Positions 1 to 11,427 of a stretch of 64,000 nucleotides of DNA are shown here, in pieces. Under the pieces are notes generated by a model that saw nothing but the letters and a program-made list of their open reading frames with translations, was not told the origin of the DNA and did not search any database. The number at the start of each line of letters is the position of its first letter. Position 1 is the stretch's first letter. This DNA comes from Engraulis encrasicolus. Taxonomy: Eukaryota; Chordata; Actinopteri; Clupeiformes; Engraulidae. The position numbers were made by a program, and so were the translations under genes. Location: positions 56,704,976-56,768,975 of the forward strand of contig NC_085860.1 of NCBI RefSeq assembly GCF_034702125.1. Reading direction: 5' to 3'.

Positions 1-103
1 TATACACCATGTAAAAAAGCAATATTGAGTGATTATAGATTACATTTAAATAACATTTAGATGACATTTTAGAGAAAAAATATTTACTGCTTGTACAAGG
101 AAA

Positions 104-460
104 TAGGGCTGGGCAATATGGAAAAAATACAATATCACGATATGGATTACTTTATATCACGATAACGATATATATCACAATATAGCACAATTACAAACGT
201 TTTCAGTTATTCTCTTTATTTGCTCTTTATTTTTTCATGTCGCAAAACAACCACTCTTTAAAATGGATCTTTTTATTCTTATTTTTACAGTTACATTAAC
301 TTATAGTGTGTATTGTGACAACATGAAATGTAATTAAATGATATTCAATTATATAAAATTGATAAAATTACTATCACGATATAAACGATATAGGAGAAAG
401 GTCACGATATACACTTTTATATCACGATAACGATATATATCGTCATATTGCCCAGCCCTA
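104..460. mobile_element. hAT-type MITE with perfect 8-bp TSD
   Basis: The 17-bp termini at 104-120 and 444-460 are exact inverted repeats reading TAGGGCTGGGCAATATG. They are flanked by identical 8-bp copies of CAAGGAAA at 96-103 and 461-468. An 8-bp duplication is the hAT signature. The interior is A+T-rich with repeated ATCACGATA words and has no coding capacity, so it is a non-autonomous copy. Confidence 0.9.
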
Positions 461-468
461 CAAGGAAA

Positions 469-997
469 CAATATTGGAGATTCATGTAACACAGATGGGA
501 TATACTGTACATCCCCACCACGTTTCATATCGCTGGTTTTTCAGTTTTGTGATTAAAAAAAGTCCCTTACAAGCAGTTAAAATAGTGGCTGTGGTGATCA
601 AATTCTTACCTCCAGTTCACTCTCCAATTTTGACAGTTTTGATTGAAATGCATTCTCTGAGTACAAAAACAAAACACGGAAATGATCACTGTTAGAACCA
701 TGTTTCACATATTCATGCTCGACATCATTCACATTCACATTTGCTACTTTCTTCTAGTATTTATGATGATCTGGAAATGCTGCGATATCGGCAGCTTGAT
801 AAAAGTGAACCAAAGATTGTATACAATTAAATTTGGGGGTTTCCATGTCAATAATACCTAGTGTAGTGCACTTACGTATGTCCCAGAAGACATGAATGAA
901 GAATATTACCATATGTTAGTTGGAGACCCAGGGTAAAGGAATAAACTAAGCCTAACTTGCATCCTAACTAAGCCCAACTTTGTTTTTTGTTTGTTAT
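469..997. other. A+T-rich stretch, nothing recognised
   Basis: There is no credible exon, RNA gene or transposon end here. A 73-codon open frame at 474-695 has no recognisable domain and ordinary A+T-rich composition. Confidence 0.5.
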
Positions 998-1150
998 GTG
1001 GCGCAGCAGGCTAAGCCCCACACATATGGGCTTGCATGCCCATGGGGATCCAGGTTTTGAGTTCGACATGGGTCATGTCCCAACCCTGCCCCATCTCTCC
1101 ACTCACTTCCCATCATAATATTCACATTCCTATGAATAAAACCACAAAAG
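998..1150 (+). mobile_element. tRNA-derived SINE (type 1)
   Basis: It starts with an A-box-like segment (gtggcgcagcaggctaag) and has a degenerate B-box region (GTTTTGAGTTCGAC). The body ends in the 'cccatctctccactcacttcc' region shared with the minus-strand copy at about 18295-18480. Both look like RNA polymerase III retroposons with tRNA-like heads rather than real tRNA genes. Confidence 0.7.
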
Positions 1151-1189
1151 CCCCAAAACACATTACAAATATACAGCTTTTTTGATATT

Positions 1190-1605
1190 CAATTTGTAAT
1201 GCTTTTATATCTCATAATTCATACTCTGATGATTGTTGTATTCCATGCTGTCTAATATACAATCTATGGTAAATCCAGAAAAGAGCTTTCAAACAATATC
1301 AAAACCATCTCTTAGTGACTTGTGCAATCTTAATTAAGAATGTCATAGTCTGTTTCCCCTATATTAGTATTGGTGCAAGATTCATGCACATGCAGGGCCT
1401 AAAGTATCTGATTTCACGTGAAATGACACTAATACCTCCAGACACCACAGAAACACAGTAACTGATCAGAACCTTGTGTCCACATTCTACTTTCAACTAT
1501 TCATCGCAAACTATCTAAAAGCATGGTTGTATGTGTAAATATACATAACTTTATCTTTAATGTCCTCACCACCATCTCCAACCCAAACCTACACAAAGCT
1601 GTTTT
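1190..1605. repeat. Interspersed block, first of two local copies
   Basis: This block, with landmarks such as 'attggtgcaagattcat' and 'tttaatgtcctcaccat', recurs at 4383-4690. Part of it also matches the long-TIR element at 13899-14360. In this copy the sequence is interrupted at about 1606 by the element that follows. Confidence 0.6.
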
Positions 1606-2400
1606 TACCTTCGCCAGAAGGTTATGTTTTGCCCGCCGTGTATTTATTTGTGAATATGTCTGTTTGTTTGTCTGTTTGTTTGTTTGTACTTCGTCTAACT
1701 CAGTCAAAACTGAGCCGATTTTTATGAAATTTTGTGGGATGATTGGTCATGACCCAAGGAAGAATCGATTAGTTTTTGGGAGTGATTGGGTCAAAGGTCA
1801 AGGTCAAGGTCACGAAAAGGTCAAAAACGTACATTGAGCCGATTTTTATGAAATTTAGTGGGATGATTGGTCATGACCCAAGGAACAATCGATTACTTTT
1901 TGGGAGTGATTGGGTCAAAGGTCAAAGGTCCAGGCCAAGGTCACGAAAAGGTCAAAAACGTAAATTGAGCCGATTTTTATGAAATTTAGTGGGATGATTG
2001 GTCATGACCCAGGGAACAATCAATTACTTTTTGGGAGTGATTGGGTCAAAGGTCAAGGTCAAGGTCACGAAAAGGTCAAAACGTAAATTGAGCCGATTTT
2101 TATGACATTTAGTGGGATGATTGGTCATGACCCAAGGAACAACCGATTACTTTTTGGGAGTGATTGGGTCAAAGGTCAAGGTCACAAAAAGGTCAAAAAC
2201 GTTCTTCTTTGCCAAGCACTATATGCCAGAAGAACGTGTGCATGCTGAATTGAATAAGAGGTCAAGACTGGGCCAAAAATGTAATATTACGATATTCCGG
2301 TCCGATTTAAATGAAACTAACACCAAAATTTGGAGAATGTTATGCCCCACACTTTGAAGATGGCCAGAAAAAAATAAGTGGCGTAGGCGAAGGTTTGCGC
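1606..2400 (+). mobile_element. Repeat element 'TTCGCCAGAAGGTTATG' family with internal tandem array
   Basis: The start (ttcgccagaaggttatgttttg) and the adjacent GTTTGTCT-rich stretch match, in reverse, the ends at 48592-48891 and 61486-61528, where the edge reads TTGGCGGAGG. The family appears widespread in aquatic animals, but I cannot assign a superfamily. This copy holds four tandem units (1711-2203). It inserted into a locally duplicated block whose uninterrupted form is at 4383-4690. Confidence 0.6.
1711..2203 (+). repeat. Four tandem units of about 115-131 bp rich in GGTCA words
   Basis: Units begin at 1711, 1834, 1965 and 2089, each with 'tgagccgatttttatga'. Each has the palindrome GGTCATGACC (1745, 1869, 2000, 2123), then GGGTCAAAGGTCA and further AGGTCA hexamers. 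Open frames across it are by-products of the repetition. Confidence 0.9.
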
Positions 2401-2446
2401 TCTACCGAGTGCCCATTCTAGTTAATACATGTTTTCAAGCATATTA

Positions 2447-3480
2447 AAACTCACATGCATAAGGAAATCTAAATAAGTGGCTCCCCTTAACCCTCAACTA
2501 CCTGAACTGCACACCTGTGCAGTGATGAGGAAACACAAGGTTTTTTGTTTTTTTTTAAACGGTGATTATATCAGATTACGTCACCAGATTCTGGACCATT
2601 AACACAACCTCACACAACAAGCTAACAAGCTTGTGGGCTGGAATACTTGTATTGTATAAATTAGTATGAAATTTCAGAAGTGGGGGCAACATATGAACAT
2701 CACCTCTTATAGGCTACATAAGTTAATATGCCTAGATGGCTGGTCAATGTTATATGGAGTTTTCCCCTCGAATGGTGAGACTATACACAAGTCAGTATCT
2801 GGAATAAATAGTTTTCTTAATTTCTGAACTTTTGATATCAAAACGTTTTTCAGGGAAGATACAGTAGGTATAGGCCTAAATGCGCTACTAGGAGATATTA
2901 ACTTCATTAATTGTAGGCCTAAAGTAAGCAATGACATACAAAATGATAACACATTGTATTTTATGTCTGATAATGTGCTATACAAATCTTGTTATTGCAA
3001 TTGCTATGAAAATACAAAGACAAAGTGCCATGTGTAGTGAGAAGTGATGTCATCATAATGGTTACCATGGTGGAATGACAGCTACAGAATCTAGATGGCA
3101 AGTCGATGTCATAGTGGTTTCCATGGTGGACTAATACAGCTACAGAATCTTGAACTAGAATGGTCATTTGTCCAGCTTTTACTCACAAGACAGACAGCAC
3201 ATGCATTTACTCATGTATGGTGAACATAATGGGCATTGGAGGGCATTTTTGAAGACTCAAAAAAGGTAAGCCTAAATATTGAATGATTTTGACCTGATTT
3301 TATGTGTTAAATACAGAATTTAGGCTGGTTACCGAGGGTGTCCAGAACAATTTCACTACATTACACTGATAAAATAGTCAAAGAGTCAGATTTGTAAGTA
3401 GGCTAAGTCAGTGCTTTTCAAAGTGGTGGCTGGGGACCCCTGTGGGCCTTGAGGGGATAAGCTTACTAGGGGGGGACATG
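2447..3480. repeat. Locally duplicated non-coding block, copy A
   Basis: It runs from the 'aagtggctccccttaaccctcaa' region to 'gctggggacccctgtgggcc'. It is colinear with copies at 3505-4382 and 4893-5600. The best conserved core (about 3040-3240) has two internal direct repeats of about 65 bp, each ending in 'acagctacagaatct'. The right end resembles a decayed hAT terminus (cagtgcttttcaaagtgg). No splice-compatible coding frame was found. Confidence 0.75.
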
Positions 3481-3504
3481 GCAGGTATAAATCTTCCACA
3501 CAAA

Positions 3505-4382
3505 ATCAAACTCACATGCACAAGGCAAAATAAGTGGCTCCACTTAACCCTCACTACCTGAGCTGCACACCTGTGAAACAAGTTTTTTTTTAATGGTGAT
3601 TTAATATCAGATTATGCCAACAGATTATTTCTGAACCAATGACCACATTACCTCTTATTATATAGGCTAGCAGATAAGATGACATGTCTAGATGGCTGGC
3701 CAATGTTATATGAAGTTTTCCCCCTCCAGCAGTGAGGCTATACACAAGTCAGTATCTGAAATTAATAGTTTTCTCAATTTCTGAACCTTTGATACCAGAA
3801 AGTTTATCAGAGAAGATAGGTCTGGGCCTAAATGTGCTACTTAGAGAATTGAACTTTAATTCATTGTGCGCCTAAAGTAAGCCATGAACATAAACACACA
3901 TGTTAAGTATTCTATGTCTGATAATGTGCCATCTTGTTATTGCAATTGCTGACACACATGAGTCCAAAGACAGTATGCCATGTGAAGTGAGAAGTGATGT
4001 CATCATAATGGTTCCCATGGTAGAATGACAGCTACAGAATCTAGATGGCAAGTCGATGTCATAGTGGTTTCCATGATGGACTAATACAGCTACAGAATCT
4101 TGAACTAGAATGGTCATTTGTCCAGCTGTAACTCACAAGACAGACAGCACATGGATTTACTCATGTATGGCAAACATAATGAACATTGAAGGGCATTTTT
4201 GAGGACTCCAAAAAGGTAGGCCTAAATACTGAATGTTTCTGACCTGAGTTTAGGCTGGTTAATGAGGGTGTCAAGAAGTATTTCATTACATTACACTGAT
4301 AAAATAGTGAAAGAGTCAGCTTTGTAAGTAGGCAAAGTCAGTGGTTTTCAAAGACGGGGCTGGGGACCTCTGGGGGGACTTT
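3505..4382. repeat. Locally duplicated non-coding block, copy B
   Basis: Second copy of the 2447-3480 block in the same orientation, with scattered substitutions and short indels. The core lies at about 3985-4190. Confidence 0.75.
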
Positions 4383-4690
4383 CATAGGCTGTTTCTCCCG
4401 TAGCTTAGTATTGGTGCAAGATTCATACAAATGCAGTTCTGAGGTTCTACCTTGCCACTAAAAAAGGCACACCAAGTTTCATTAAAATCTGGACACCACA
4501 TAACCACAGTAACTGAACATTCTCAGATCAGCACCTTTTTTCAGATTATTCTCAGATCAGCACAAATTTATTTTCAACCATTCTTAACAAACTATCTAAA
4601 ACATGCTTTTATGTGTATATACAGAAATGTATCTTTAATGTCCTCACCATTATCATCAACCCAAACCTACACACAGCTGTTTTCAATATT
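4383..4690. repeat. Second copy of the 1190-1605 block
   Basis: It shares the order of landmarks with 1345-1605 ('ttggtgcaagattcat', 'acagtaactga', 'tttaatgtcctcacca', 'cccaaacctacaca') but lacks the element inserted at 1606. It therefore shows the empty site of that insertion. Confidence 0.65.
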
Positions 4691-4892
4691 CTTTTTCAAT
4701 GTACAGTATGTACCAGTCAGCTTCCCTCCACCTACTCAGGAGCTCAGTGCATTTCAGATCAGCAATATTCTAACCTTGGTCTACTGTTCCCTTGCCTTGA
4801 CTTATTGAATCATGACTACTAAGTCCTCACCTTCGTTATCTATTCCTTTTTTCTTTTTTTCTCTTTCCTTTTGGTACGACCAAATTAGCGTC

Positions 4893-5600
4893 AGACACAA
4901 AACCAAACTCTTACACATAAGGCAATCTAAATAAGTGGCTCCCCTTAACCCTCAACTACCTGAGCTGCACAGTGATGAGGAAACACAAGTTTTTTTGTTT
5001 TTGTTTTTTTAAAATAGTGATTAAATATCAGATTACGTCACCAGATTATGATAATGTGCTGCTATACAAATCTTATTACAATTGCTATGAAAGCACATAA
5101 CTTAACATGAGTCCAAAGACAGAGTGCCACGTGAAGTGAGAAATGATGTCATCATAATGGTTCCCATGGTAGAATGACAGCTACAGAATCTAGATGGCAA
5201 GTCGATGTCATAGTGGTTTCCATAGTGGACTAATACAGCTACAGAAACTTGAACTAGAATGGTCATTTGTCCAGCTGTAACTCACAGGACAGACAGCACA
5301 TGGATTTACTCATGTATGGTGAACATAATGGACATAGAAGGGCATTTTTGAAGACTCCAAAAAGGTAGGCCTAAATATTGAAATTTTCTGACCTGATTTT
5401 ATGTATTAAATACAGAGTTTTGGCTGGTTCACGAGTGCGTTGAGAAGTATTTCATTACATTACACTGATAAAATAGCCTACTTACAAATCTGACTCTTTG
5501 ACTAAGTCAGTGGTTTTCAAAGTGGGGGCTGGGGACCCCTGGGGTGCCTTGAGGGGATAACTAGGGAGGCACGGCAGGTAAAGTGGTAATAGTAAAGTTT
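4893..5600. repeat. Locally duplicated non-coding block, copy C
   Basis: Third nearby copy of the 2447-3480 block, with an internal deletion of the middle part. The conserved core lies at about 5130-5330. The right end (5513-5600) resembles a short hAT remnant with edges 'cagtggttttcaaagt' and 'gtttgggaacacctgtg'. Confidence 0.75.
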
Positions 5601-6366
5601 GGGAACACCTGTGCTAAGTTTTCAAAAAGGGAGGGATGGAGAGAGGGGTGTAGATAACTGTCCTAACAGGTTCAACAATTGGGAAAAAGCTAAGGAGAAT
5701 ATTTTTTATACTTGTGTGAGAGTTGGGGAAAGAGAAAATACTACTCTTGTGGCGAGTGTAAAACAGGAGATGGGTGGGACTTGAGATCAGATAAGATAGA
5801 AATGAGATCAGATAAGATAGATGGAGTCCTAGTTTAAAGTCAATTTGTAGGCAAGTGTCAGTAGTTTCAGTAACAAGCACTGCTTAATTCGAGCAACAAG
5901 TGGCGAGCAGTGAAGGTAAATTAATAAATGTGAAGCATGTGCCATGTTAAAAGGATACAAGGATGTTCATTGCTCACATGCATAAAAATACCGTTCAGTG
6001 TTTAACTGATCAGAATTCACTAAGGTAAATATTTTTCATGTTGCTGAACTGTAAGTATTTTGTTGTGCATTCTATATGGATTAGATGGGTTAGGTGTTTA
6101 TATGGGAGTTAAGGTTAACAATGCCGTTGAGACATTCTTTACATTTCAAAACACTGAGAGGATGAGTCCTGTGATCAGCGAGTTATGTTCGCAAGGATTA
6201 ATCCTAGTGGTGTTCTTAATGGCATGCAAGCAGCTCTATACGACACTATGTTGGTTGACCTTCGGTCTGTTGGAGAAAGGCAATGGCAGGATTTTTTTGG
6301 TTGGGGTTGCTATACAGTAGCTACATGAATGGGACGGGTTGCTAGTCAAAATGCTATGTTATAATG
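5601..6366. other. No gene or clear element seen
   Basis: A small direct repeat (gagatcagataagatag twice near 5783-5820) is present. An 86-codon frame at 6060-6320 has no recognisable domain and no splice context. Nothing else could be supported. Confidence 0.4.
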
Positions 6367-6368
6367 TA

Positions 6369-8024
6369 CAGTTGAGGGCGACATTATTAGCCCACCTCCT
6401 GAAATTAGACATTTCTCTTGATTTCTCCGTGAGAATGACCATTATTAATAAATCTATGGTAAGTCTTTTTGTCGTTGGCTTGATTATGTCCTCTTTTGAA
6501 AGTCGCTTTGGTTATAAAGCGTCTGCCAAATGCAATGTAATGTAATGTAAAAGTCTTATTCTGGAAACTAATATACCATGGAGATAATATCCAATAAGTT
6601 GGATTGGGACTTTTCCATTTTTACAATGAGTTTAAACAAAAAGGGTAAAATGGCAAGGACAAAATTATTAGCCCCCTTATATATTATATATTATAGTCAA
6701 TACAGTGCCATTTATTAACCAAAATTGACACCAGGCACTTTGATTAGTTGTTAACTACGTTGGCACATGTCCTACCAGGAATTTTGGCCCATTTTTTCAT
6801 TGCAAATAGTTAAGCTGGTCCAAATTATATGGGTGTTGAGGATGGACATTCATTTTTAGCACTCCTCTAAGACTATCTAAGGATTGAGGTCTAAACCACT
6901 CCATGACCATGGTTTTAGTATCCTTGAAGAACATTTGAACTATTTTCTATGTAAGTTTTTGGTTATTATCTTATTGAAAGATCCAGTTAAGATCTTAGCT
7001 TCCTCTATGAGCATATTTTTGCATGGTCACCTTCCATATTCCATCATAATCTTCTGTTTTTATGGTGCCCTACACCCAAACAAGGTTTTCTTTGGCTGAG
7101 GCTGCCACAGAATGATGCTTCCACCACCCAGTTTAGTTGTGGAAACCATGTTGTAAAGGTTTAAGGCCTATCCCTTTCTTCACCTGACAGAAGCAGAATT
7201 CATGCATCAAAGCAGGTGCAATTGAATCTCATCAGATAAAAGCAGAGACTTTCAAAACTAATTATTGGCTTTCAAATGTTCACAAGCAAAGCTCAATAAC
7301 ACCCATTAGTAAAGGGGTTCTTCTGTGATGATGTCCCCAAAGCCCAATATGATGACAAGCCCTAACAGCTGTCATTCTTGAAAAAAAAACTCCAGGTGAG
7401 GCCAGGTCAATAACAATCATCTAGGCAGGTGTCCAATGCTTCTTTGGTCTAATGAGACTCTGTTATTCAGCCTCAGACACAAGGAGTCTGGGTCTGGATC
7501 TGAATTGCTGGGTCTTCCATCAACATTATAACCCAAAGCATACATTTAAATTAGTTCAGGGTTCTTCAAGAACACTAAAACCATAATACTGGAATGACCC
7601 GCTCATAGTCCAGTCCTCTATCCCACTGAGAGTCTGTGGCAAATGTATATGCTCAATATCCATGCAATTTGGACCAGCCAGAACACTTTGCAGTGATGAA
7701 ATGGGCCAAAATCCCTAGTGGGGCATGTGCCAACCTAGGTAACAACTTTTCAGAGCCTGTTGTCAGTTTTGGTTCATAAATGGCACCATATTGCCTATTA
7801 ATGATCAGGGGGCTAATAATTTTGTCCTTGTCATTTTTGGCCTTTTTTTAAAACTCATTGTAACAATAGAAAAATCCAAATTCAACTCATTGGACATTAT
7901 CTCCATCAGTGTATTTGTTTCCAGAATACCAGAAACGGTAAGCTTAAATAATGGTCATACTCACTGAGAAATCTAGAGAAATGTCTAATTTCAGGAGGGG
8001 GGCTAATAATACCGTCCTCAAATG
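6369..8024 (-). mobile_element. Decayed Tc1/mariner element with IR/DR ends
   Basis: The element is about 1656 bp including a small SINE insertion, and is flanked by TA at 6367-6368 and 8025-8026. Long inverted repeats span several hundred bases at each end. Each contains two copies of the TTATTAGCCC word (outer near 6384 and 8003; inner near 6666 and 7810), the IR/DR arrangement of some Tc1-like elements. The centre, read on the minus strand, contains a Tc1 transposase relic: the region at about 7110-7145 encodes the glycine-rich GGGSIILW-like stretch. Stops and frameshifts make it non-functional. Confidence 0.8.
6468..6550 (+). mobile_element. 5'-truncated SINE tail inside the Tc1 left repeat
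   Basis: This 83-bp insertion ends in the (ATGTA)n tail shared with the SINE at 9394-9631 (gtcgctttgg... then aatgtaatgtaatgtaa). It is flanked by AAGTCTT at 6461-6467 and 6551-6557. The facing inverted repeat of the Tc1 element lacks it. Confidence 0.8.
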
Positions 8025-8224
8025 TAAGTAAATAATTTGTGCAAAATTTAAGCACACTATGATGGTGCTACACTGTGACGACCAAGAAAACTCATCTGCA
8101 GTAGTGTTGTAAGGACAGTAAAAGTAAGCTTAGAAAAAGTTGTACCATAAACATTGTGCTTTAATAGTGGTTAAGTGTAGCAAAGTGTAGCTCAATCATT
8201 GGGTGCCCAACATGAACATACAGT

Positions 8225-8480
8225 CTATTGCACAACATGAAAAACAAGATGGATAGACATGCAAGAAGTGATGTCATTATGGTTCCATGGTAGAATGACA
8301 GCTACAGAATCTAGATGAATGATGTTATGTCATAAGTGGTTTCCATATTAAAATGGACCATTACAGCTACAGAATGTTGAGCTAGAGAAAGCAAGTTAAA
8401 ACCCACAGGACAGCAGCATGCAAGCTTACTCATTTAGATGGTGAACAATACTTCAAGGTTGTTTTGCTTCGGTGGTGAGT
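8225..8480. repeat. Diverged copy D of the 2447-3480 core
   Basis: It retains 'gaagtgatgtcatt', 'ggtagaatgacagctacagaatctagatg' and the second half 'ttacagctacagaat', ending in 'gatggtgaaca'. It is more diverged than copies A-C. Confidence 0.6.
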
Positions 8481-9393
8481 TTCTTTTTTTTTTTTCAAAT
8501 ACAGCTGTGTAACAATGTAACAACAATACATGACACAGTCTGGTTGGTCCATGAGTTAGATTTGTAAGGATTAGTGGTGGAGGAGAGAGAATGTCTTTGA
8601 CAAGGTCCTGAAGACTTATCTACTGTAGTTCATGCTGTTGTAGCAACTGATAGTGCTTTCCACTATTGGGGATCACGAATAAAAATGTATTTAACCCCTT
8701 AGAGCAGAGCCTATGTTATAACCTTACTGTCACCAAAATTGTAATGGTTAATCTAATCTAATCTAATCTAATCGGCTCTCTGTACTGTCATAGCAATGTT
8801 GTTATGATGTAGTTGAGTATTTTCAGCAAATAGTGAATAGGCCTGCCGGCGACCCCATCTGCAGTAAGAAGCTACATGGGATCGCTTTGTGGAAGGTCTA
8901 AGGAAAGAGAACTAGGTCTAAATAATTCTGATGTGGGAATAAGAGCCTTTAAAATGATTTGAGAACAAAGGATGAAGTCACTGTAGACAAGTAAGTGTCA
9001 GTAACTTGTTTGATTTGACCCAAGAAAACTTGCCGGTTATTTCAGTAGTTGGTGCAAACGAATGCAGCCTCTCACCAAAGCAAATCAATTTGTTTTGACA
9101 TGCTCAATGTTAAAGAGCATTTTCTGTCAGTGATGGGATTTTATAAAATGATGTTTCACATACTTCATATCAATAGGCCTACTGTATGTGGAGAAAAACT
9201 CCTACAGTAATTTTTCACATTGGTCAAGTAAGTGCATCTTGCAAAATTAACTCACATCGGTGTGCACCTAACCAGAGTTGTATGAAGTAGAAGTAAAAGT
9301 AAGCTTACTCCTACAGATGTGATCACTGCACTAGTGGTATGATATTACATGGTGTCAACTTTGTGATATCACACCACTAGTTTTGTAATTGGG
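8481..9393. other. No gene seen; short (AATCT)n at 8750-8773
   Basis: The segment around 8695-8830 (aacccctta..., then 'ctgtactgtcatag') resembles part of 21121-21290, so a small decayed TIR element is possible. Otherwise nothing was recognised apart from a five-unit AATCT microsatellite. Confidence 0.4.
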
Positions 9394-9631
9394 GGCAGCT
9401 GTGGCCTAGTGGTTAGAGAGTTGGTCTTTCAATCTGGGGGTTGCTGGTTCGAATCCCCCCTGACCTCTCCCTACATCTCCATCCATGGCTGAAGTGCCCT
9501 TGAGCAAGGCACCTAACCCCCACATTGCTCCAGGGACTGTAACAATACCCTGAAAAATAATAGTTGTAAGTCGCTTTGAATAAATGAAAGCGTCAGCTAA
9601 GTGCAATATAATGTAATGTAATGTAATGTAA
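9394..9631 (+). mobile_element. Full-length tRNA-derived SINE (type 2)
   Basis: It has a tRNA-like head 'ggcagctgtggcctagtgg' containing an A box, and the B box GGTTCGAATCC near 9447-9457. A body with 'cccttgagcaaggcacctaac' follows, then the tail 'gtcgcttt...aaagcgtcagctaagtg' ending in (ATGTA)n. Related copies lie at 6468-6550 (tail only), 37441-37648 (minus) and 46111-46240 (internally deleted). Confidence 0.85.
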
Positions 9632-9708
9632 TTACATCTGTAAGAGTACTTTAACTCTGCGCCTAACAGGGACATCATACATATGAGTTAAACATGGAAA
9701 GACATGAC

Positions 9709-9900
9709 AGGTGCAACACTGATAGGTGAAATGCAAGAAGTGACCGTCATAATGGTTCCCATGGTAGAAAAGGCCTGTACAGCTACAGAATCCCAAACTA
9801 GAATGTTAAGATAAAAATGTCAGGACAGCAGATTTTATTCATTCTGATGGTGAACGTGTGAACAACCTTTTCAGTGGTCAAGATTCCGTAACGGTAAATG
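9709..9900. repeat. Diverged copy E of the 2447-3480 core
   Basis: It retains 'gcaagaagtgaccgtcataatggttcccatggtag', 'acagctacagaatc' and 'gatggtgaacg'. It is the fifth and rightmost copy of this core. Confidence 0.55.
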
Positions 9901-10243
9901 TTTAACAGTTTATGCCTTTTAAAAAAATCTATTTCGTAAGCTTATATACAGTAGATAGATTTTTCTGCAGACAAATTCCAGTGTGGAGAAAATGCTGCTT
10001 TGCATGGCACTTTTGGAGATGTTTACTGAGACTGTGAAATACTGAGAGGACAAAGTATTGCTTTACTGACCCGATTTTCTTGAACAAGCATAGATTTCCT
10101 CCAAGTAAAAAGAAAAGAAGAATGTCCAAAAAATATTTGGTCAATTACATGCAGTCTAATTGGAAACTATCACTTTATAGGAGCATAGATCACAGACAAA
10201 ATCTCAGATGAGATGAACAACGACACCACAGAGAGAGAATACA

Positions 10244-11427
10244 ATGGACAAAAACGAGATGCCAAAAGAGTTGCTGAATAACTCCAAAGACATGATGAAG
10301 GAGAACAAAGAGGGTGAACATGCCACCCATGAGAGGGAGAGGCAGAAAAATGAAAAGGCTCACAAAGGCCATGAGCTGAGTAAGACAAGGATACAAATGG
10401 AGATGACGGAAGACAGAACAGAAGGTCGAGCAACCTGCTACAGCAAGAGTCCCTCTGAGGTCCCCCTCGTTTGCCCTTCATCAGATGTCGATAATGAGAA
10501 GAAGGATCATCATACAGTGAAATTCAAGAATAACTCTGCCATTTCAGCTAAAGAAATTGCACTAATTTTGGAGGGGGACAAACTCCTACGTGACACAGAG
10601 GACCAGAGTCATGAGGAGAAGTTCAACAATGCCTCTGCCATTTCAGCCAAAGAAAGGGAACAACCTGTGGAGGACGATAAACTATGTGACACAGAGGACC
10701 TGAAGAAGAGTCTCTCTCTGGTCAACCTCTTGGTCTGCTATTCAGATGACAGTGGAGAGGAGGGAGATAACAGGTCTGAGAGCGCCTCCTCATCACAATA
10801 TGAAAGACCAATGGTTTATTGTGAGAATATCAAAGACAAGAGTGTGAGGAGGAGGGTCCTTAAATGGGCCAATAAGAAAGCAAAGGACTACTACAGCAAG
10901 AAGATTGAAAAGACATTAAAGAGAGAGCAAGAGGAGGGGAATGAGCTATATGCACCATGTAAGATGACAAATGCATTACTTTTCATGGTATAACTTTAGC
11001 GATAGTACAAAGGATTTATGAGTGTTTTACAACTTTGCCAATATATCTCAAATAATCTTACATGGTTAAACACCTACCTAAAAATAGTTGGTAGCACCAT
11101 ATAATCCATGGGTATATACGGAAGTCTTATTGTGGTACATGTCTTTAATGAAATATTTTTGTAGGCCTACCACCAACTGCTACATTTAACCACTAATGGC
11201 CGTATATTGTTTTATCAGGGTACAGTACAAATGCAATGATGCGCTCGCAAAGGGAGCAGGAGAAGAGGAAGGCATTGTTGAAAGCGGAGGGGAGACGGCA
11301 GCGCCTAGAGAAATTCTTGCTCAACTGGGAGGCCAAACAGGCCCAGAAGAGGGCTCTAAGGATGGAGGAAGAGGAGGGATTTAACAGGGAAGTCGATGAC
11401 CTATGGTTTGTGAACGACCTTATGTAA
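10244..11427 (+). CDS. Unrecognised charged coiled-coil protein, two-exon model (about 307 aa)
   Basis: Exon 1 is 10244-10958 and exon 2 is 11219-11427. A GTAAGA donor at 10959 and a 'ttttatcag' acceptor ending at 11218 join in phase 1, giving 238 + 1 + 68 codons and a TAA stop. I do not recognise the family. The protein is rich in Lys, Glu and Arg. Residues of about 93-149 hold two copies of a 28-residue unit (SAISAKE...GDKL...DTED and SAISAKE...DDKL..DTED). An acidic serine-rich patch (CYSDDSGEEGD) follows, then a basic helical region (RRRVLKWANKKAKDYY). Exon 2 reads like a coiled coil (REQEKRKALL, RRQRLEKFLLNWEAK). The ATG is the first in frame; a short out-of-frame ATG precedes it at 10213. 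A weak ATTAAA lies at 11787. Upstream exons or a later splice form cannot be excluded. Functional status is unproven, but a frame-preserving splice makes a real gene more likely than chance. Confidence 0.55.

Noticed and set aside
2961..5280. Minus-strand small ORF starting MTILVQ in three copies of the local duplication
   Set aside because: The copies are so similar that an open frame is expected to persist. It is broken in the more diverged copies D and E.
9394..9631. Possible tRNA gene (A and B boxes)
   Set aside because: The tRNA-like head continues into a SINE body and tail, and other copies exist in the window. The cloverleaf is not intact.
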